Shown: positions 11,431-22,300, numbered from the stretch's first letter. The stretch: DNA of 64,000 nt from Nitzschia sp. DOCU1 (GCA_951394045.1 OX595992.1:868001-932000); one strand, 5' to 3'. Numbers and translations are program-made. Notes: generated by a model not told the origin, from the letters alone.

Positions 11431-12088
11431 TGATCGAAGAAATACTCCTGGATGCAGAGTTCGAATAGGTCTATGCTCTCCAGTAGCAGCAGATGTTTTG
11501 GGTTGAATTCGAGACTGGTGGACAGTCGATTCGACGATTGTAGGTTATTACGTGAAACCGAGAGGAGGTTATGGTGTCCCTGCCCCATCATCATCACCCA
11601 CCCTCTGTGCCCTGACGGCCGGTGATGACGTTTTTGCCGCCGACAGAAAGGATCGAAAGGGTCGGGCGGTTGATCATCGCTCGCTTAGTGTCCGGCGAGT
11701 CGACGATCGGAGGACTTGATTAGTCGAGTCAGTCGATGCATGAGGACCCATCAACCAAGTAGTATCATACTACTTGGTTGGGTCCTCATACATCACTGAG
11801 TGGTAGTAGGCAGATGCCTCATTACACTGCTCCGATAGGGCCGCAAGGCTTGTTCTATTGAAAACAAAGGGAAGGGAATGGGATAGTTTGGTCGATCTGC
11901 GGCTAGCCCTGCGGTTAGCCCTCCTTATCCATAGGTGCCAATGAAAGAATTTCGGCCAACCCTGAAAAGTGACGAACACGAACGGGCCTCTGCTGGCTGT
12001 ATGAAGCTTAATTTTGGACCGAACGATCGCTGCTAGTGATGGCAGAAACTAGAATAGATGCTGATAAACCTAGGAAACCTAATTTTGC
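11431..12088. other. Intergenic with long hairpin
   Basis: This 658 bp stretch lies between the 3' end of eL28 and the start of the lumen-type protein. It contains the 60 bp inverted repeat listed separately. No gene supported. Confidence 0.5.
11735..11794. repeat. Near-perfect 60 bp inverted repeat
   Basis: The left arm begins GATGCATGAGGACCCA and continues CAACCAAGTAGTA. The right arm is its reverse complement apart from one mismatch and a 3-base insertion in the left arm. The loop is 3 bases. It could form a strong hairpin or be a tiny inverted-repeat element. Confidence 0.75.
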
Positions 12089-12541
12089 TTAATTGGTACC
12101 ACGCCCCTTCTTGGCGGGAACAACCTTCTTGATTCCCTTTGCCTTTCGGTTTGCTTGGTATACCTTGGTCCACTTTCCGAGCAAAGCGGCCTGAAGATCA
12201 CGTCGGTAGTAAACATCGCTTGTGGTCTTCTTGATGACACTCTCCACCCGCTTGAAATCCTTGTTCACAGGGATGACAGCCTTGCTCTTCTTGGGCTGTG
12301 TGGCGGCCTTGGAGGCAGTCTTGATGATCAACGTAGCGCGGTTCTCATCTGTGCAAACAATATCAAGGGCCTTGGAGTTGGCAAGTCCCGAATACTTGAA
12401 GAGGTTCAACGACTTGACATTTCCCTTTTCAGTCGAGAATTGAACGGCACCAGAGCGCTTGGTTCGGCCATTCTTCTTCTTCATGAAGGAAGTGTTGCGT
12501 CGGGTAAGCTCCCAAACCAAAGAATCCGGACAAGTAACCAT
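12089..12541 (-). CDS. RPL28: 60S ribosomal protein eL28
   Basis: This is a single-exon gene of 150 aa, the usual eL28 length. It has the typical start (DSLVWELTRRNTSF), then the SLNLFKYSGLANSKALDI segment that matches the family FRYNGL core, and a basic tail ending KKGRGTN. It is a structural component of the large cytosolic ribosomal subunit. The codons look strongly biased toward C-ending and AAG, as expected for a highly expressed gene. The start at 12541 is supported by family length. It is divergent from eL15 across a 713 bp spacer. Confidence 0.93.
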   Translation of the reverse strand: MVTCPDSLVWELTRRNTSFMKKKNGRTKRSGAVQFSTEKGNVKSLNLFKYSGLANSKALDIVCTDENRATLIIKTASKAATQPKKSKAVIPVNKDFKRVESVIKKTTSDVYYRRDLQAALLGKWTKVYQANRKAKGIKKVVPAKKGRGTN

Positions 12542-13254
12542 TTTGAAATAAATTTACTGCAGGTTGCAGGAGAAATAGAGATAGAGTGAGTGTATCTGTC
12601 TAAAGAAGGAATAACAACGTATCCCCGTGTACCATCGTTGTATTCATCACAAGCTTGCTACCCCTTCGTAAATAAAACTGCCCGACAAGAAAACAGCTCT
12701 CGGAGAACTATTCATCTTATTGGCACAAAGACTACACCCTTCCTTCGCATCGTCATCGTCGTCCTCACCTGAAAGAGACTCGTGAAAATTGAGACACCAA
12801 CTACAGTTGCTTCGGTCCCTCGTCGTCCTCATCGCCGCCATCGACGACGGGGCGCCGACGGTTCACAAATTTCGGGGCGTTTGGACTAGATCGACTGAAA
12901 TTATTAGTATTGCGGTAAGAAGACGTAGTACTGGATCCTACACGGAATTACGTAGATCGGTTCTGCGCCGCCCGACAGACACCAACCGCGCAACCATGGC
13001 TCTCATCATCATCACTCCCCTCAACACAATTTGATTTCTGTTTGTCAAGGTACGATGATCATGGCCGTCTCTTCCGTTGCTTGGAGTTACAGCGGATAAC
13101 ATATACTGTTATCGTAACCTGCTGCTGCTTCCTCTAGCAACGCACTGTATGAAATACCTAGATTTCGTTCACCTTTTCCTGATTCCACTTATCATCTCAC
13201 ACCACCTCTCCACCCTTGCTTTGCCGACATTCCAGTTGAAACAACACTACAATC
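12542..13254. other. Shared upstream region of eL28 and eL15
   Basis: This 713 bp stretch separates two divergent ribosomal protein genes and probably holds both promoters. Pyrimidine-rich tracts precede both starts. A 5' untranslated intron for eL15 is possible, but I could not place it. No other gene supported. Confidence 0.5.
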
Positions 13255-13872
13255 ATGGGTGCTTACAAGTATATGGAAGAGCTTTGGCGCCACAAGCAAT
13301 CGGATGCCCTCCGATTCTTGATGCGTGTCCGCGCCTGGGAATACCGTCAACGTCCCAACATTTTGACCTGCAACCGTCCTGCTCGTACTGAGAAGGCCCA
13401 CCGTCTTGGATACAAGGCCAAGCAGGGATTTGTTATTGTCCGTGCAGGTGTCCGCCGTGGAGGACGCAAGAGACAGAACCACCGTGGTATGGTTTTTGGT
13501 AAGCCCAAGAACCAAGGTATTACTCAACTCAAGTTTGAACGCAATCTTCAGTCTGTCGCTGAAGAAAAGGCCGGTCGTCGTTACGCCAACTTGCGTGTAT
13601 TGAACTCGTATTGGGTGAACCAAGACGCCACCATGAAGTATTACGAAGTGATCATGGTCGATCCTGCGCACCAAAAGATCCGCAACGACCCCCGCATCAA
13701 CTGGATCGTCAACGGAGTCCACAAGCACCGCGAATGCCGAGGACTTACCAGCGCTGGACGCCATGGCCGAGGTCTCCGCAAGAGTGGACACCGTGCAAAT
13801 GGAATCAAAGGAGGATCTTTCAAAGCTGCATGGAAGCGTCAAAACACTCAGCGCCTCAAGCGTTACCGTTAA
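13255..13872 (+). CDS. RPL15: 60S ribosomal protein eL15
   Basis: This is a single-exon gene of 205 aa, the usual length. The family start [17 protein letters not shown], the RVRAWEYRQ block and the [18 protein letters not shown] region (here [14 protein letters not shown]) are all present, followed by a basic C-terminus. It is a core rRNA-binding protein of the large cytosolic ribosomal subunit. The codons are strongly biased, like those of eL28, with which it shares the divergent upstream region. Confidence 0.96.
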   Translation: MGAYKYMEELWRHKQSDALRFLMRVRAWEYRQRPNILTCNRPARTEKAHRLGYKAKQGFVIVRAGVRRGGRKRQNHRGMVFGKPKNQGITQLKFERNLQSVAEEKAGRRYANLRVLNSYWVNQDATMKYYEVIMVDPAHQKIRNDPRINWIVNGVHKHRECRGLTSAGRHGRGLRKSGHRANGIKGGSFKAAWKRQNTQRLKRYR

Positions 13873-14224
13873 ACATTTACTACTTAAGTGGTTTGAGTTA
13901 CTGCTTGGCTCAAAAAGCATGGATCATAACTTGTGTACTTCTGTAGCCTTTTACGCTCATTCGTCGTCATATCGATTTATAGCCTCGCAGCCAGTGTTTG
14001 AGTTTGTGACATGGCTCTATCCTCGTGCGCTCCAGTTCCGCAGACGTCTCCTCTGTGGAAGAGAAGATAACGACAGGAGTTCCTCCCTACAGCAACTCAC
14101 AGTCATTCACTGTCTTGTTGCGGGAGAATGCGAGTATCATACAACTTACAAACGTAGCACTGTGTAGACTAACATCCTTTTACATCGACTAGATACATAA
14201 AAAGGCGTGCCTTCTTTGCACGGG
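13873..14224. other. Intergenic between convergent genes
   Basis: This is a 352 bp spacer between the eL15 stop and the stop of the membrane orphan. No gene or RNA is seen. Confidence 0.5.
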
Positions 14225-15172
14225 TTACATTCGAGACCAATCCGTCCCCATCGTTGAGGACATCTTCACATTTCGCAGCGCAAACATCTCTCGTTGTTTG
14301 CTACTAAGCGTAGCAAGTGACTCCATGCTAGAAGTCCGTGATATTCCCGACACACTGTAGGCAAGTTTGGGTGGTTCTTCGTAAATCGAATCATCTTCGA
14401 TCGTTTTCGTCGTGGACGCTTTACTGGCTTGGAAGGTGACCTTGTACAGCACCAAACAGGCATAAAATAGGCTTTCTGCTGCATATGCGGGAATCCAACA
14501 ATCCAAGTGTTCCATAATGTAAATGTCATGACCAATGTAAAAGAATCCAGGCTTGCCGGTGTTGTACATATTCTGAGTCATACTCCACAATCGAGAGTAG
14601 AGATAGGACGAGACAATCACGGGCCAGCTCAAAAAGATATCAGCTGCCGTTCCACCTCGTTGCTTGTGCCGTCTCCAAAAGTAGTAAGTCAATAACGGAT
14701 GGAGCAAAATATCCAGAGTGTGTGAAAGCGCCATCATTTGCAAAGCTTTCGTCGAATGATATTGGATTTCTCCAGTTTGGGGATGAAAGATATGATCTTT
14801 CATGGCACTTGGCATATTCTGATACAGAGTCCAACAAAAGTGGTCATATTGAATGGCGGAATACCCCAGAGCGCTGTACCATCCGAGGCAAATCGACATT
14901 CCCGTAGTGACCTGAAAGCGTTCCAAAAAGTCCCATTTCGTCAGGATATACAGGACAGCCACCCAGTGAAACCATTGCGTAAAGCCGCGATTGATATAGC
15001 ACCAAGTGGGTAGAAATGGAACGAGCGAGATTACCAAGAGCGGTGATAGACGTGGCAATGACCAGGAACGGCCATCCTCCTCCTTATTGGGTATCTTCTT
15101 GGCCGTCGGCGGAACTTTCAAGGTACTGCTGCTGTTGGCACCAGATTCCAAGGTCGCTGTAGGGCGACACAT
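14225..15172 (-). CDS. Polytopic membrane protein, unknown
   Basis: This is a single-exon gene of 315 aa. About six hydrophobic segments are visible at roughly residues 44-62, 66-82, 90-107, 145-165, 177-195 and 224-245. They are followed by a polar Ser-rich tail that ends TDWSRM. Conserved-looking polar residues lie between segments (HTLDILLHPLLTYYFWRR; IMEHLDCWIPAY). The protein is not one I recognise. The first ATG in the frame is at 15172. The tail sequence SGISRTSSMESL looks phosphorylatable, which is inference only. Confidence 0.65.
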   Translation of the reverse strand: MCRPTATLESGANSSSTLKVPPTAKKIPNKEEDGRSWSLPRLSPLLVISLVPFLPTWCYINRGFTQWFHWVAVLYILTKWDFLERFQVTTGMSICLGWYSALGYSAIQYDHFCWTLYQNMPSAMKDHIFHPQTGEIQYHSTKALQMMALSHTLDILLHPLLTYYFWRRHKQRGGTAADIFLSWPVIVSSYLYSRLWSMTQNMYNTGKPGFFYIGHDIYIMEHLDCWIPAYAAESLFYACLVLYKVTFQASKASTTKTIEDDSIYEEPPKLAYSVSGISRTSSMESLATLSSKQREMFALRNVKMSSTMGTDWSRM

Positions 15173-15474
15173 GGAGCTTATAGCAGGGATATAACAGAGA
15201 TAAAGAGAAAGAAAGATGCCTAGCTAGATCTCTGCTCCCGAGGCCCAAGACTTCAAGAATCCGTTGTCCTATTCTTGAAACGAAAGGAAGAAGAAAAATG
15301 ATATGACCGGAAATTTGCGTTGGCGAAAAAGAGCAGTTGTCCTCGTAGAATTCAACGAAATCCGACTACGATAGAGACTTTCTCCTTTGTGGGAAAGGCA
15401 TCGACGTCGTCGGGCCCTACCCATCAAAGAGAAAAAGACTTTAAGAAGTTTAATTACCCCTAATGCCGTCAGAT
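15173..15474. other. Intergenic upstream of tRNA-Ser
   Basis: These 302 bp lie between the membrane orphan start and the tRNA. No gene seen. Confidence 0.5.
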
Positions 15475-15567
15475 GACACCTTGGCCGAGTGGTTAAGGCG
15501 ATCGACTAGAATGATTCTTGCTATCGATTGGATTTATTCCGCACAGGTTCGAGTCCTGTAGGTGTCG
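15475..15567 (+). tRNA. tRNA-Ser(AGA) with an 11-nt intron
   Basis: Acceptor arms GACACCT and AGGTGTC pair perfectly, followed by discriminator G at 15567. The D arm contains the A box GGCCGAGTGG. The anticodon stem ATCGA (15501-15505) pairs with TCGAT (15524-15528). The loop is CT-AGA-A plus A at 15523, interrupted by intron 15512-15522, which sits one base 3' of the anticodon, the canonical eukaryotic position. A long variable arm (about 15529-15542) identifies a class II tRNA. The T arm ACAGG-TTCGAGT-CCTGT carries the B box. A T-rich tract (TTTCTTTTTT) just downstream is a Pol III terminator. Mature length is 82 nt before CCA. Confidence 0.95.
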
Positions 15568-15582
15568 TCTTTCTTTTTTGAC
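15568..15582 (+). terminator. Pol III terminator of tRNA-Ser
   Basis: A thymidine-rich run starts immediately after the discriminator base and includes TTTTTT. Confidence 0.7.
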
Positions 15583-15746
15583 TTTCATTTTTTCACAAGA
15601 ACACCAACGTCATACGGATGAAGCGAGAATTTGAAAGTGTGGCGTCGTCCATCAATCAACCTCTCGTAGACAAACTTCTTGACCCCATCAACTCAAGCCT
15701 TCCCATTCAATCAACTCGTCAATAGCAGCATAGTGTAAGTATCACC

Positions 15747-17057
15747 ATGACAGCATCCACCGATAACAAAAAGGGCCCTGTGGACAGCCATTTGCATCAC
15801 ATCTGGATCCTAGAGCCCAAAATTCCGAAAGGCGGAGTGCTGTCCGAGGACGGTTTGACACAAATTGCAAATCACAAGTATCAAGCAGGAAGCTACACGC
15901 GTTTGGATAATTATTTAAGTCCCACGCTATGGCAGCCGTTGACGGATATGCTGCCTCTATGGCTGGCGCCGAATGTCGTTACTACCATTGGTGGCACCTA
16001 TTGCCTGATGTCATTCCTCTTGAGCACCTGGTACCTCAATGCGTCCACCGGTGACAACGCGGATGTCATTCCTCGATGGCTGTACATTAGCAATGGCGTA
16101 TGCATGTTTCTCTACTACACTTTTGATTGCATGGATGGAAAGCAGGCGAGGCGCACTGGAAGCTCGAGTCCTCTCGGTCAGTTATTTGATCATGGAATGG
16201 ACTGCATTTGCAATTTGAGTCATTTGCAATTGGTTCAATGCATTGTCTTGTTGCCCCCACGATTACTGGTGATTCTACAGTGCAGTTTACAATTTACCTT
16301 CTGGCAAGCTCAGTGGGAAGAATACTATACCGGCATTTTGCCCCATGCAACGGGAGAGTATTGTGGCGTGACAGAAGTCAACTATGGTCTAGCCCTGTGG
16401 AGTTTGACGGCAGGATTCTTTGGACAGCAAATGTATGACACGATTCTGATAGATACGGAAACACTTGTAAGATGGAACATTCCGGGCTTGAATTGGCTCC
16501 TGACTTTGGAGGATTCCGACAAGATTTCTCCCTTTGAAGCTCGCCACATGGCGGCTGTTGGCTGGGCGGTTATGATTCTCTGTCTTGTCACTCTTTCTTG
16601 GACACGCGTCTACCGTCATCTCAATGATACTCGAGCATTTGCATCTGCCATGAGCAAGTTGGCGAGTCCTCTCTTGCTTTGTGTGGTTGCCGTTGTGGCG
16701 ACGGATTCGTATCATCGATACATTCCCAACGTGTCTTACACTGGGTACATTTCATCCTGCTGGCTGGCTTTGGGACTGTGTTATTGTTTGATCACTATCA
16801 AGATTATTGTGTATAGTATGGCACACATGGCTTATGCGACGTTTCAGCTGGAAATTGTTCCGTTTTCTGTCGTGGCCTTGTTGATCCATTCGGCTGATGC
16901 TGGCAAGACGCTCCCCATAAACCCATCATATCTCTGGGCTATCTTGGATATCTACTACTTTTGGCGGCTGGTGTATTGGATTCGTCGTGCGATTGCACAG
17001 CTTTGCAGTCATTTGAAAATCCAGCTATTTCGCATCAAAGAAAAGAAGGAGCAGTAG
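15747..17057 (+). CDS. CDP-alcohol phosphotransferase (ethanolamine/choline phosphotransferase type)
   Basis: This is a single-exon gene of 436 aa. The CDP-alcohol phosphatidyltransferase motif D-G-x2-A-R-x8-G-x3-D-x3-D is exact: Asp130, Gly131, Ala134, Arg135, Gly144, Asp148, Asp152. The N-terminal YLSPTLWQPLTDMLPLWLAPN segment and many hydrophobic helices match the eukaryotic EPT1/CPT1 family. That family transfers phosphoethanolamine or phosphocholine from the CDP-alcohol to diacylglycerol in the ER or Golgi, the last step of the Kennedy pathway. Ethanolamine versus choline preference cannot be told from sequence. The start ATG gives a short soluble N-terminus of usual length. A C-terminal KEKKEQ could act as an ER-type basic tail. 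Confidence 0.9.
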   Translation: MTASTDNKKGPVDSHLHHIWILEPKIPKGGVLSEDGLTQIANHKYQAGSYTRLDNYLSPTLWQPLTDMLPLWLAPNVVTTIGGTYCLMSFLLSTWYLNASTGDNADVIPRWLYISNGVCMFLYYTFDCMDGKQARRTGSSSPLGQLFDHGMDCICNLSHLQLVQCIVLLPPRLLVILQCSLQFTFWQAQWEEYYTGILPHATGEYCGVTEVNYGLALWSLTAGFFGQQMYDTILIDTETLVRWNIPGLNWLLTLEDSDKISPFEARHMAAVGWAVMILCLVTLSWTRVYRHLNDTRAFASAMSKLASPLLLCVVAVVATDSYHRYIPNVSYTGYISSCWLALGLCYCLITIKIIVYSMAHMAYATFQLEIVPFSVVALLIHSADAGKTLPINPSYLWAILDIYYFWRLVYWIRRAIAQLCSHLKIQLFRIKEKKEQ

Positions 17058-17126
17058 GCGTTGTTGAGGTCCTAATTGCGAAGATAACAATTTTATGGTT
17101 TGTTCCAACTATCGCCCTACAAACTG

Positions 17127-18680
17127 TTAGCTGTAACCATTAACTTGTGGCATTTGACGATAGCGGTCAAAGAGAGGTCCAAAGCGGCGGACCTGCTTTG
17201 TCCAATACTCTAGATGCAGCGCCACCACATCTGGATACCTGTCGGGCATGGTCAAGTCATCATCCACTTTTAGCTTCCATCCCTCCTTCGTTCGCGTTCC
17301 CACTTGCTCGAGCAACATCAAGAGAACTTCCGATGTTACTTGCGTATCACCGTGATAGACATGCTCCAGTCGTGGCCGATGCACCACCTCCACAGTTTGA
17401 AATAGAAAAAGTAGAAAGGTGCGCGCTTGGGCTACCGCTACTGGAAGTGGCATGAGCCGTGATTGCAGAACAAAATTGCCTCGAACCAAGACGGCACAGG
17501 TGCTCAAGGCCTGCAACAGGACGTCGTCCGAGTACAAGGCAGGATCAAAGCGATCACGGAGTACCGAGTACGGTATCGGCCACCCCAGGTGCATCAACTG
17601 TACCATCCTGGTAACCACTGTCGAAGCCAAATCCTGTGGTGTTGCACTATCCATATCCACGTCCACTGCACCACTTGATTGGCTTTGGGTAGATGGTAGA
17701 TAGTTGAGGCTTTGGATATAGGCGGCTAGGGAAGAGGACACAGTTGGTGCTGATAGCGCAGCCGAAGCATGTTGGGTAGACAGGGACACAGGGGCTGAGG
17801 GTATGCCATGGGCAGGATCCACCAAGGGGGAAATAACATTGTCATTGTTTGGTATTCCCAATAAAAGATTTTGATTGGGAGCCTGGCAGGCCACTTTTTC
17901 CAACTTGCGTTTCGATTCTACTGATTGTTCAGAATGCACTTCGAGAGGAATCCAAATTTCCGACTCTTCGCTAGCTTTCTTGAACGCATAGCTTGACTTG
18001 CGAGCCAATGCAGCTCGCTCCGTCTCTTTCTTTTGAAAAGTCAACGGTCGACGTCCGTCCAAAGAGGACGATGGCACCGACTCGGGATCGTCGTCTGACG
18101 AAGGAGACATGTTCAAAGTCGCTTCGTTGACGTGTTGAAAATTCGGCCGCATTTGTGTTATCCGTGTCAACGGTACTAAGTGCAAACCGGGTGCAGCTGA
18201 CCCATCAGCTACAAATTTCCCCAGTGTCATGTGCGTCGTAAGAGGTATCGTCTGACTTGAAAAGGTGCGAGTGGTAATGTAATAAAGGCCATTGTCCTTC
18301 CCGTCGTCTTCCTCATCACCACCGCTTGGTTTAGTCGAGTAGTCCAGTTCAATCATACAATGACGGGGCTTTATTCGTGCCGCTTCTGGCTTGTCTCTTC
18401 GTGCTGTGCTGGTGGCGGATTCTGACGCGGAAGGCTGCCGTTGCAGTGGAAATTGCATCAGGTAAAGGTGCCTGGACAGCTCTGGTGACAAGTAAACGTC
18501 GATCTCTCTAACGATTTCATCCTCTTCGTCGTCGTTTACAACTCGATCAACTTCATCCATGTCGAGATCCATGGGTGGGAGATCTGCTGTCGCCTGCTCC
18601 GCAAGCGAAGCGGTGGCACGCGGTGGAAGCGATGCCGACGACGATTCCTGGGTATCTTCTATCTTCACCCGCACGGGCAT
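17127..18680 (-). CDS. RPC5: RNA polymerase III subunit RPC5
   Basis: This is a single-exon gene of 517 aa. After an acidic segment (DEVDRVVNDDEEDEIVREI) comes VYLSPELSRHLYLMQFPLQ, the RPC5 (POLR3E/Rpc37) dimerisation-domain start. ARIKPRHCMIELDYS and later RTFSSQTIPLTTHMTLGKF match the same domain. This half pairs with RPC4 in the TFIIF-like Pol III subcomplex that aids initiation and termination. The C-terminal part includes winged-helix-like text (about residues 370-500). The open frame extends to a GTG at 18707, but the ATG at 18680 (MPVRVKIEDTQ) is preferred. It ends close to the phosphotransferase gene, convergent with a 69 bp spacer. Confidence 0.85.
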   Translation of the reverse strand: MPVRVKIEDTQESSSASLPPRATASLAEQATADLPPMDLDMDEVDRVVNDDEEDEIVREIDVYLSPELSRHLYLMQFPLQRQPSASESATSTARRDKPEAARIKPRHCMIELDYSTKPSGGDEEDDGKDNGLYYITTRTFSSQTIPLTTHMTLGKFVADGSAAPGLHLVPLTRITQMRPNFQHVNEATLNMSPSSDDDPESVPSSSLDGRRPLTFQKKETERAALARKSSYAFKKASEESEIWIPLEVHSEQSVESKRKLEKVACQAPNQNLLLGIPNNDNVISPLVDPAHGIPSAPVSLSTQHASAALSAPTVSSSLAAYIQSLNYLPSTQSQSSGAVDVDMDSATPQDLASTVVTRMVQLMHLGWPIPYSVLRDRFDPALYSDDVLLQALSTCAVLVRGNFVLQSRLMPLPVAVAQARTFLLFLFQTVEVVHRPRLEHVYHGDTQVTSEVLLMLLEQVGTRTKEGWKLKVDDDLTMPDRYPDVVALHLEYWTKQVRRFGPLFDRYRQMPQVNGYS

Positions 18681-19337
18681 TTTTCGTCGTGCTACCGTCG
18701 CATTCACAACTCAAAGAAAGGGCAGGAAATTGGTCGAGCGCTTGAATAAAGAGCCTCAAGGTTGATTCTATTTTGTTCGCAACATGTAATGCTCTTTGGC
18801 ATGAAAGAGTGTGTTTGACTCCTTGTCTATGCGTAAGGAAAGAGAGGGTCTCAAAACAAAATCGCAGATCGTTTTCTTGGTGGGAGAGAGGCCGCGATAT
18901 TTTTGTGGATGTCGGTTAACACTGAAGACAGACAGTCGGCGGGCTTATGATATGACGTCACATAGCTGAGTGACTCATTCGACTTTGGTATGTGATGTTT
19001 ATTCAAAAAAGAGAACATAGAATTCGTTCCGGCGCACCCGTACGAAAGCTACTACACGACGCTAACGGTAGCGATAACTGCAAGCAGCCAAAGATACGAT
19101 GGAATGTTGTTGTCACCCAAATTCGGAATACACCATTCTCAAAAAGTCCATGCATTCTGTTGCCATGGGCATGGGATTCAATGAGAAGCAAACCATCGGT
19201 TTCATCCTGTCCCGTAACTGTTCCTCCCAGAACTTATCATTAAATAAAAGGTGTCAAAGCAAGGGTTGTTGTTTTTAGTCGGTAGGATAGGAACCTGCTT
19301 TGATTTTTATTCGATTGAAAAATACTCGTTTCCCGCC
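18681..19337. other. Divergent upstream region of RPC5 and repeat gene 1
   Basis: These 657 bp contain a CRE and an AP-1-like site (listed separately). They also contain a leader from about 19259 to 19337 that is closely matched upstream of the paralogue at 23266. No additional gene is supported. Confidence 0.5.
18953..18977. promoter_or_regulatory. Paired CRE and AP-1-like bZIP sites
   Basis: A palindromic TGACGTCA (18953-18960) is followed ten bases later by TGACTCA (18971-18977). Both are classic bZIP targets. Diatom CO2/cAMP-responsive promoters use TGACGT-type elements, which is established for carbonic anhydrase genes. Relevance here is inference. Confidence 0.4.
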
Positions 19338-22300
19338 ATGAACAGTCAAAACAGTCACAGCCAGAATGGCCCAGGTGGAGTAAACCTAACATCATTCGGT
19401 CTCCATGGACGGCGACCGGCTTCTACTACAGCTGAGGGGCGGCGGAAACGACCTCGACCAGTCGTTTCGCTTGCCGGGATTAAAATCGTTGCCCTTCCGG
19501 AAAGTAGATTTCACAGGCCCAAGAAACCGAGAGGCGCAATCAGTCAAAGCGAGAACGAAAATAAGGCTACAGAAGTCAAAAGCGCTGCAAAAGCGCCACC
19601 TCCGCCAGCAAATCTGGCTTCTGATAAGAATGTAGCTCAAGCTCCTATCCAAGCTGAGGCACGGGCTGCTTCGGGCGGTTCGCAGTCTGTGCCAGGGCCA
19701 CACTGGTCAAAGTCACCATCGCAGATGGAAGGAACTCGACCTGTAGGAGCCTTGGCAAGCAAATGGCCTGCAAAAGCGCCACCTCCGCCAGCAAATCTGG
19801 CTTCTGATAAGAATGTTGCTGAATCTCCTGTCCAAGATACAAACAGGGCTACTTCGGGCGGTGGTTTTGATTCGCAGTCTGTGCTTAGGCCACACTGGTC
19901 AAAGTCACCGTCGCAGATCGAAGCAACTCGACCTGTTGCAGCTTTGGCGGGCAAATGGCCTGCAAAAGCGCCACCTCCCCCGGCAAATCAAGCTTCTGTT
20001 GAAAATGTTGCTGAATCTCCTTTCCAGGCTGAATTCAGGGCAACTTCAGGCTATGGTTTGCAGTCTGTACTATTGCCACACTGGTCAAAATCTCCGTCGC
20101 AGTTGGAGACCACTCGACCTGTTGCAGCTTCAGCAAGCAAATGCCCTGCAAAAGCGCCACCTCCGCCAGAAAATCTGGATTCTGCTAAGAAGGTTGCTGA
20201 ATCTCCTGTCCAAGATACAGACAGGGCTACTTCGGGCGATGATTTTGATTCGCAGTCTGTGCTTAGGCCACACTGTTCAAAGTCAACGTCGCAGTTGGAA
20301 GCAACTCGACCTGTTGCAGCTCCGGCAAGCAAACGCCCTGCAAAAGCGCCACCTCCGCCGGCAAATCAGCATGCACAAGCTGCCAAATGGGGTGGCGAGA
20401 AGTGTGACGTTGTCAATAGTCCCGATGCATCAGCATTTCTGTGCATTGACCGGTCGCCACCATCCCCAGTGATGCCTCTGGAAGAGATTGATATTCTGAA
20501 TCGTATTGAGACGTCAATTTTATTAGCTGAAGAGGAGGCTGTACTTGAAAGATTGGACAGCGATGTCCGCCGGGCAGAGAAAAAGAAGCGGCGAGGGAAG
20601 GGGAGACGGAAACCCAATCCACAAGAGCCACAAGCAGTTCCAGAAGAGAGTGGCAGAAATACGTCGCCTGTAGATGTCGGGCAAAGCCCACCTACGTCCC
20701 ACAAACATCACCGAGTCTCACCGTGTAGTCCACAGACATCCAGAATCAAAAAGCGTGTAACCTTCGCGGAATTGCCCCCATCGATCCGTCAACGAGATGC
20801 GCCAAATAGTCCGACCCAGAAGGACGCCGTTTCGAGCCCACCCAAATTGATCATCACGAAGTACAACGATTTCGAGAAAACCTTTGATTCCACGAGGCCA
20901 CTGGGGGCTTTCTTTGTCACGGAGTCGAAAGGAGCTGGCGAAAAAGTGTGCATGGTGCATTCAACATGGATTGGCGGTCAGATGGATCCCGACAAACGGA
21001 TCAAGCAAGGTATCAAAAAGCTTACGATGTTTTCGAACTAAATGCGGTCCTCTTCGCTGTTCTAATTGTTTTTTCTGATCATTAAAGGAACGATTGTTGA
21101 TGCCGTTGTCATTGGGGCTAGACGACAGCGCGTTCGGGGTCATCGTGAACTCTATCGATTCTTTGACGAATCGACAAAGGCCAAGCGTAAGATTACATTG
21201 GCCTTGAAGACTCCCGAATCGACTGGGAAGGACAATGTTGCCACTGTTGACAAGTCTTGGACATTCGATGGGAAGTGGGATGGTTTGTTGAAGGATGGGT
21301 GGGCAGGTGGTGCTGCCATGGTCAGGAGGCGCGAGACAAATGCGAGTTTAGAGACTTCAGAATTTGGCAATTTTGCTGGTCGAACACATGGCCCTGAACC
21401 TTTGCCTAGGAATGCTTCCGGGACTTTGAACGGAAATGGAATTGTCGAGAATAAAACGCATCTAGATCCGAAGGCCATTTTTTCGACCCCGCTGAACCCT
21501 TCCATACAAAGTTTGGAGGCTGCTGTGCGGGATATGACATGCAAGGAGCTCGTACAGGTGCTTGAAACCGGTGTGTCGCAGGATCCTGCGGTGATTGATG
21601 GAGGACTACAGCAGTGCTACAATGTTGTCAAGGAACTTATTTCTGCAAACGAAAGGGAATTGCAATTGCATCCATTCGCAGAAAGGCTGAAAGATCGTGC
21701 TGAGGATCTGTTAGCGAAGAAGACCGTATTGAATGTCTATATCAACTCACTTTACAACATGGATAAAGCGTTTGCATTGGAGCATTGGGGTCTTTTTGCA
21801 CTGCGTGTTGTGGCTGCTGATCTGAACTTGAAGAACGACAAATTGATAGCAGGAAAAGCCAGCGTTTTCGGCAAAGTACGTCTTGTTTTTGGAAACGGTG
21901 TTTGCGGAGGGCAAGTGGTAAGTAGAGCATCAAGAGCAATGCATGGCTGCGGCCAAAGGAAAGTCGTCTCACCAGTTCACCCCGATGGCCATTGATGAGA
22001 CAGGGAGAGCTGCAGCACCAACCGCTTTGCGAGTTTCTCCTCTTTGATGAAGATACCCAGACACGTGAAATGTTATTCATGAACAATCCTTTCATCCGTA
22101 TGGAGAAGCGAAGCCTTCAAGTCGACCTCCTTGTATCCGAAAATGGCAAAATGAACAATGAAACCCTTTTGTGCCGCTTTGAGCTGCCCTGTGATAGAGT
22201 GTCGGAAGATAGCGACGTCTATGACACGCCAGTTTCTATGAAAATTTCATCGGAGCATTGTAACCAAAAGTATCTCCAGTCAGGGGAACTTTCCATCCAA

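Noticed and set aside
11262..11597. Alternative minus-strand frame upstream of the lumen-type protein
   Set aside because: It overlaps the leader in another frame. The leader in the accepted frame carries the twin-arginine signal, so the alternative was dropped.
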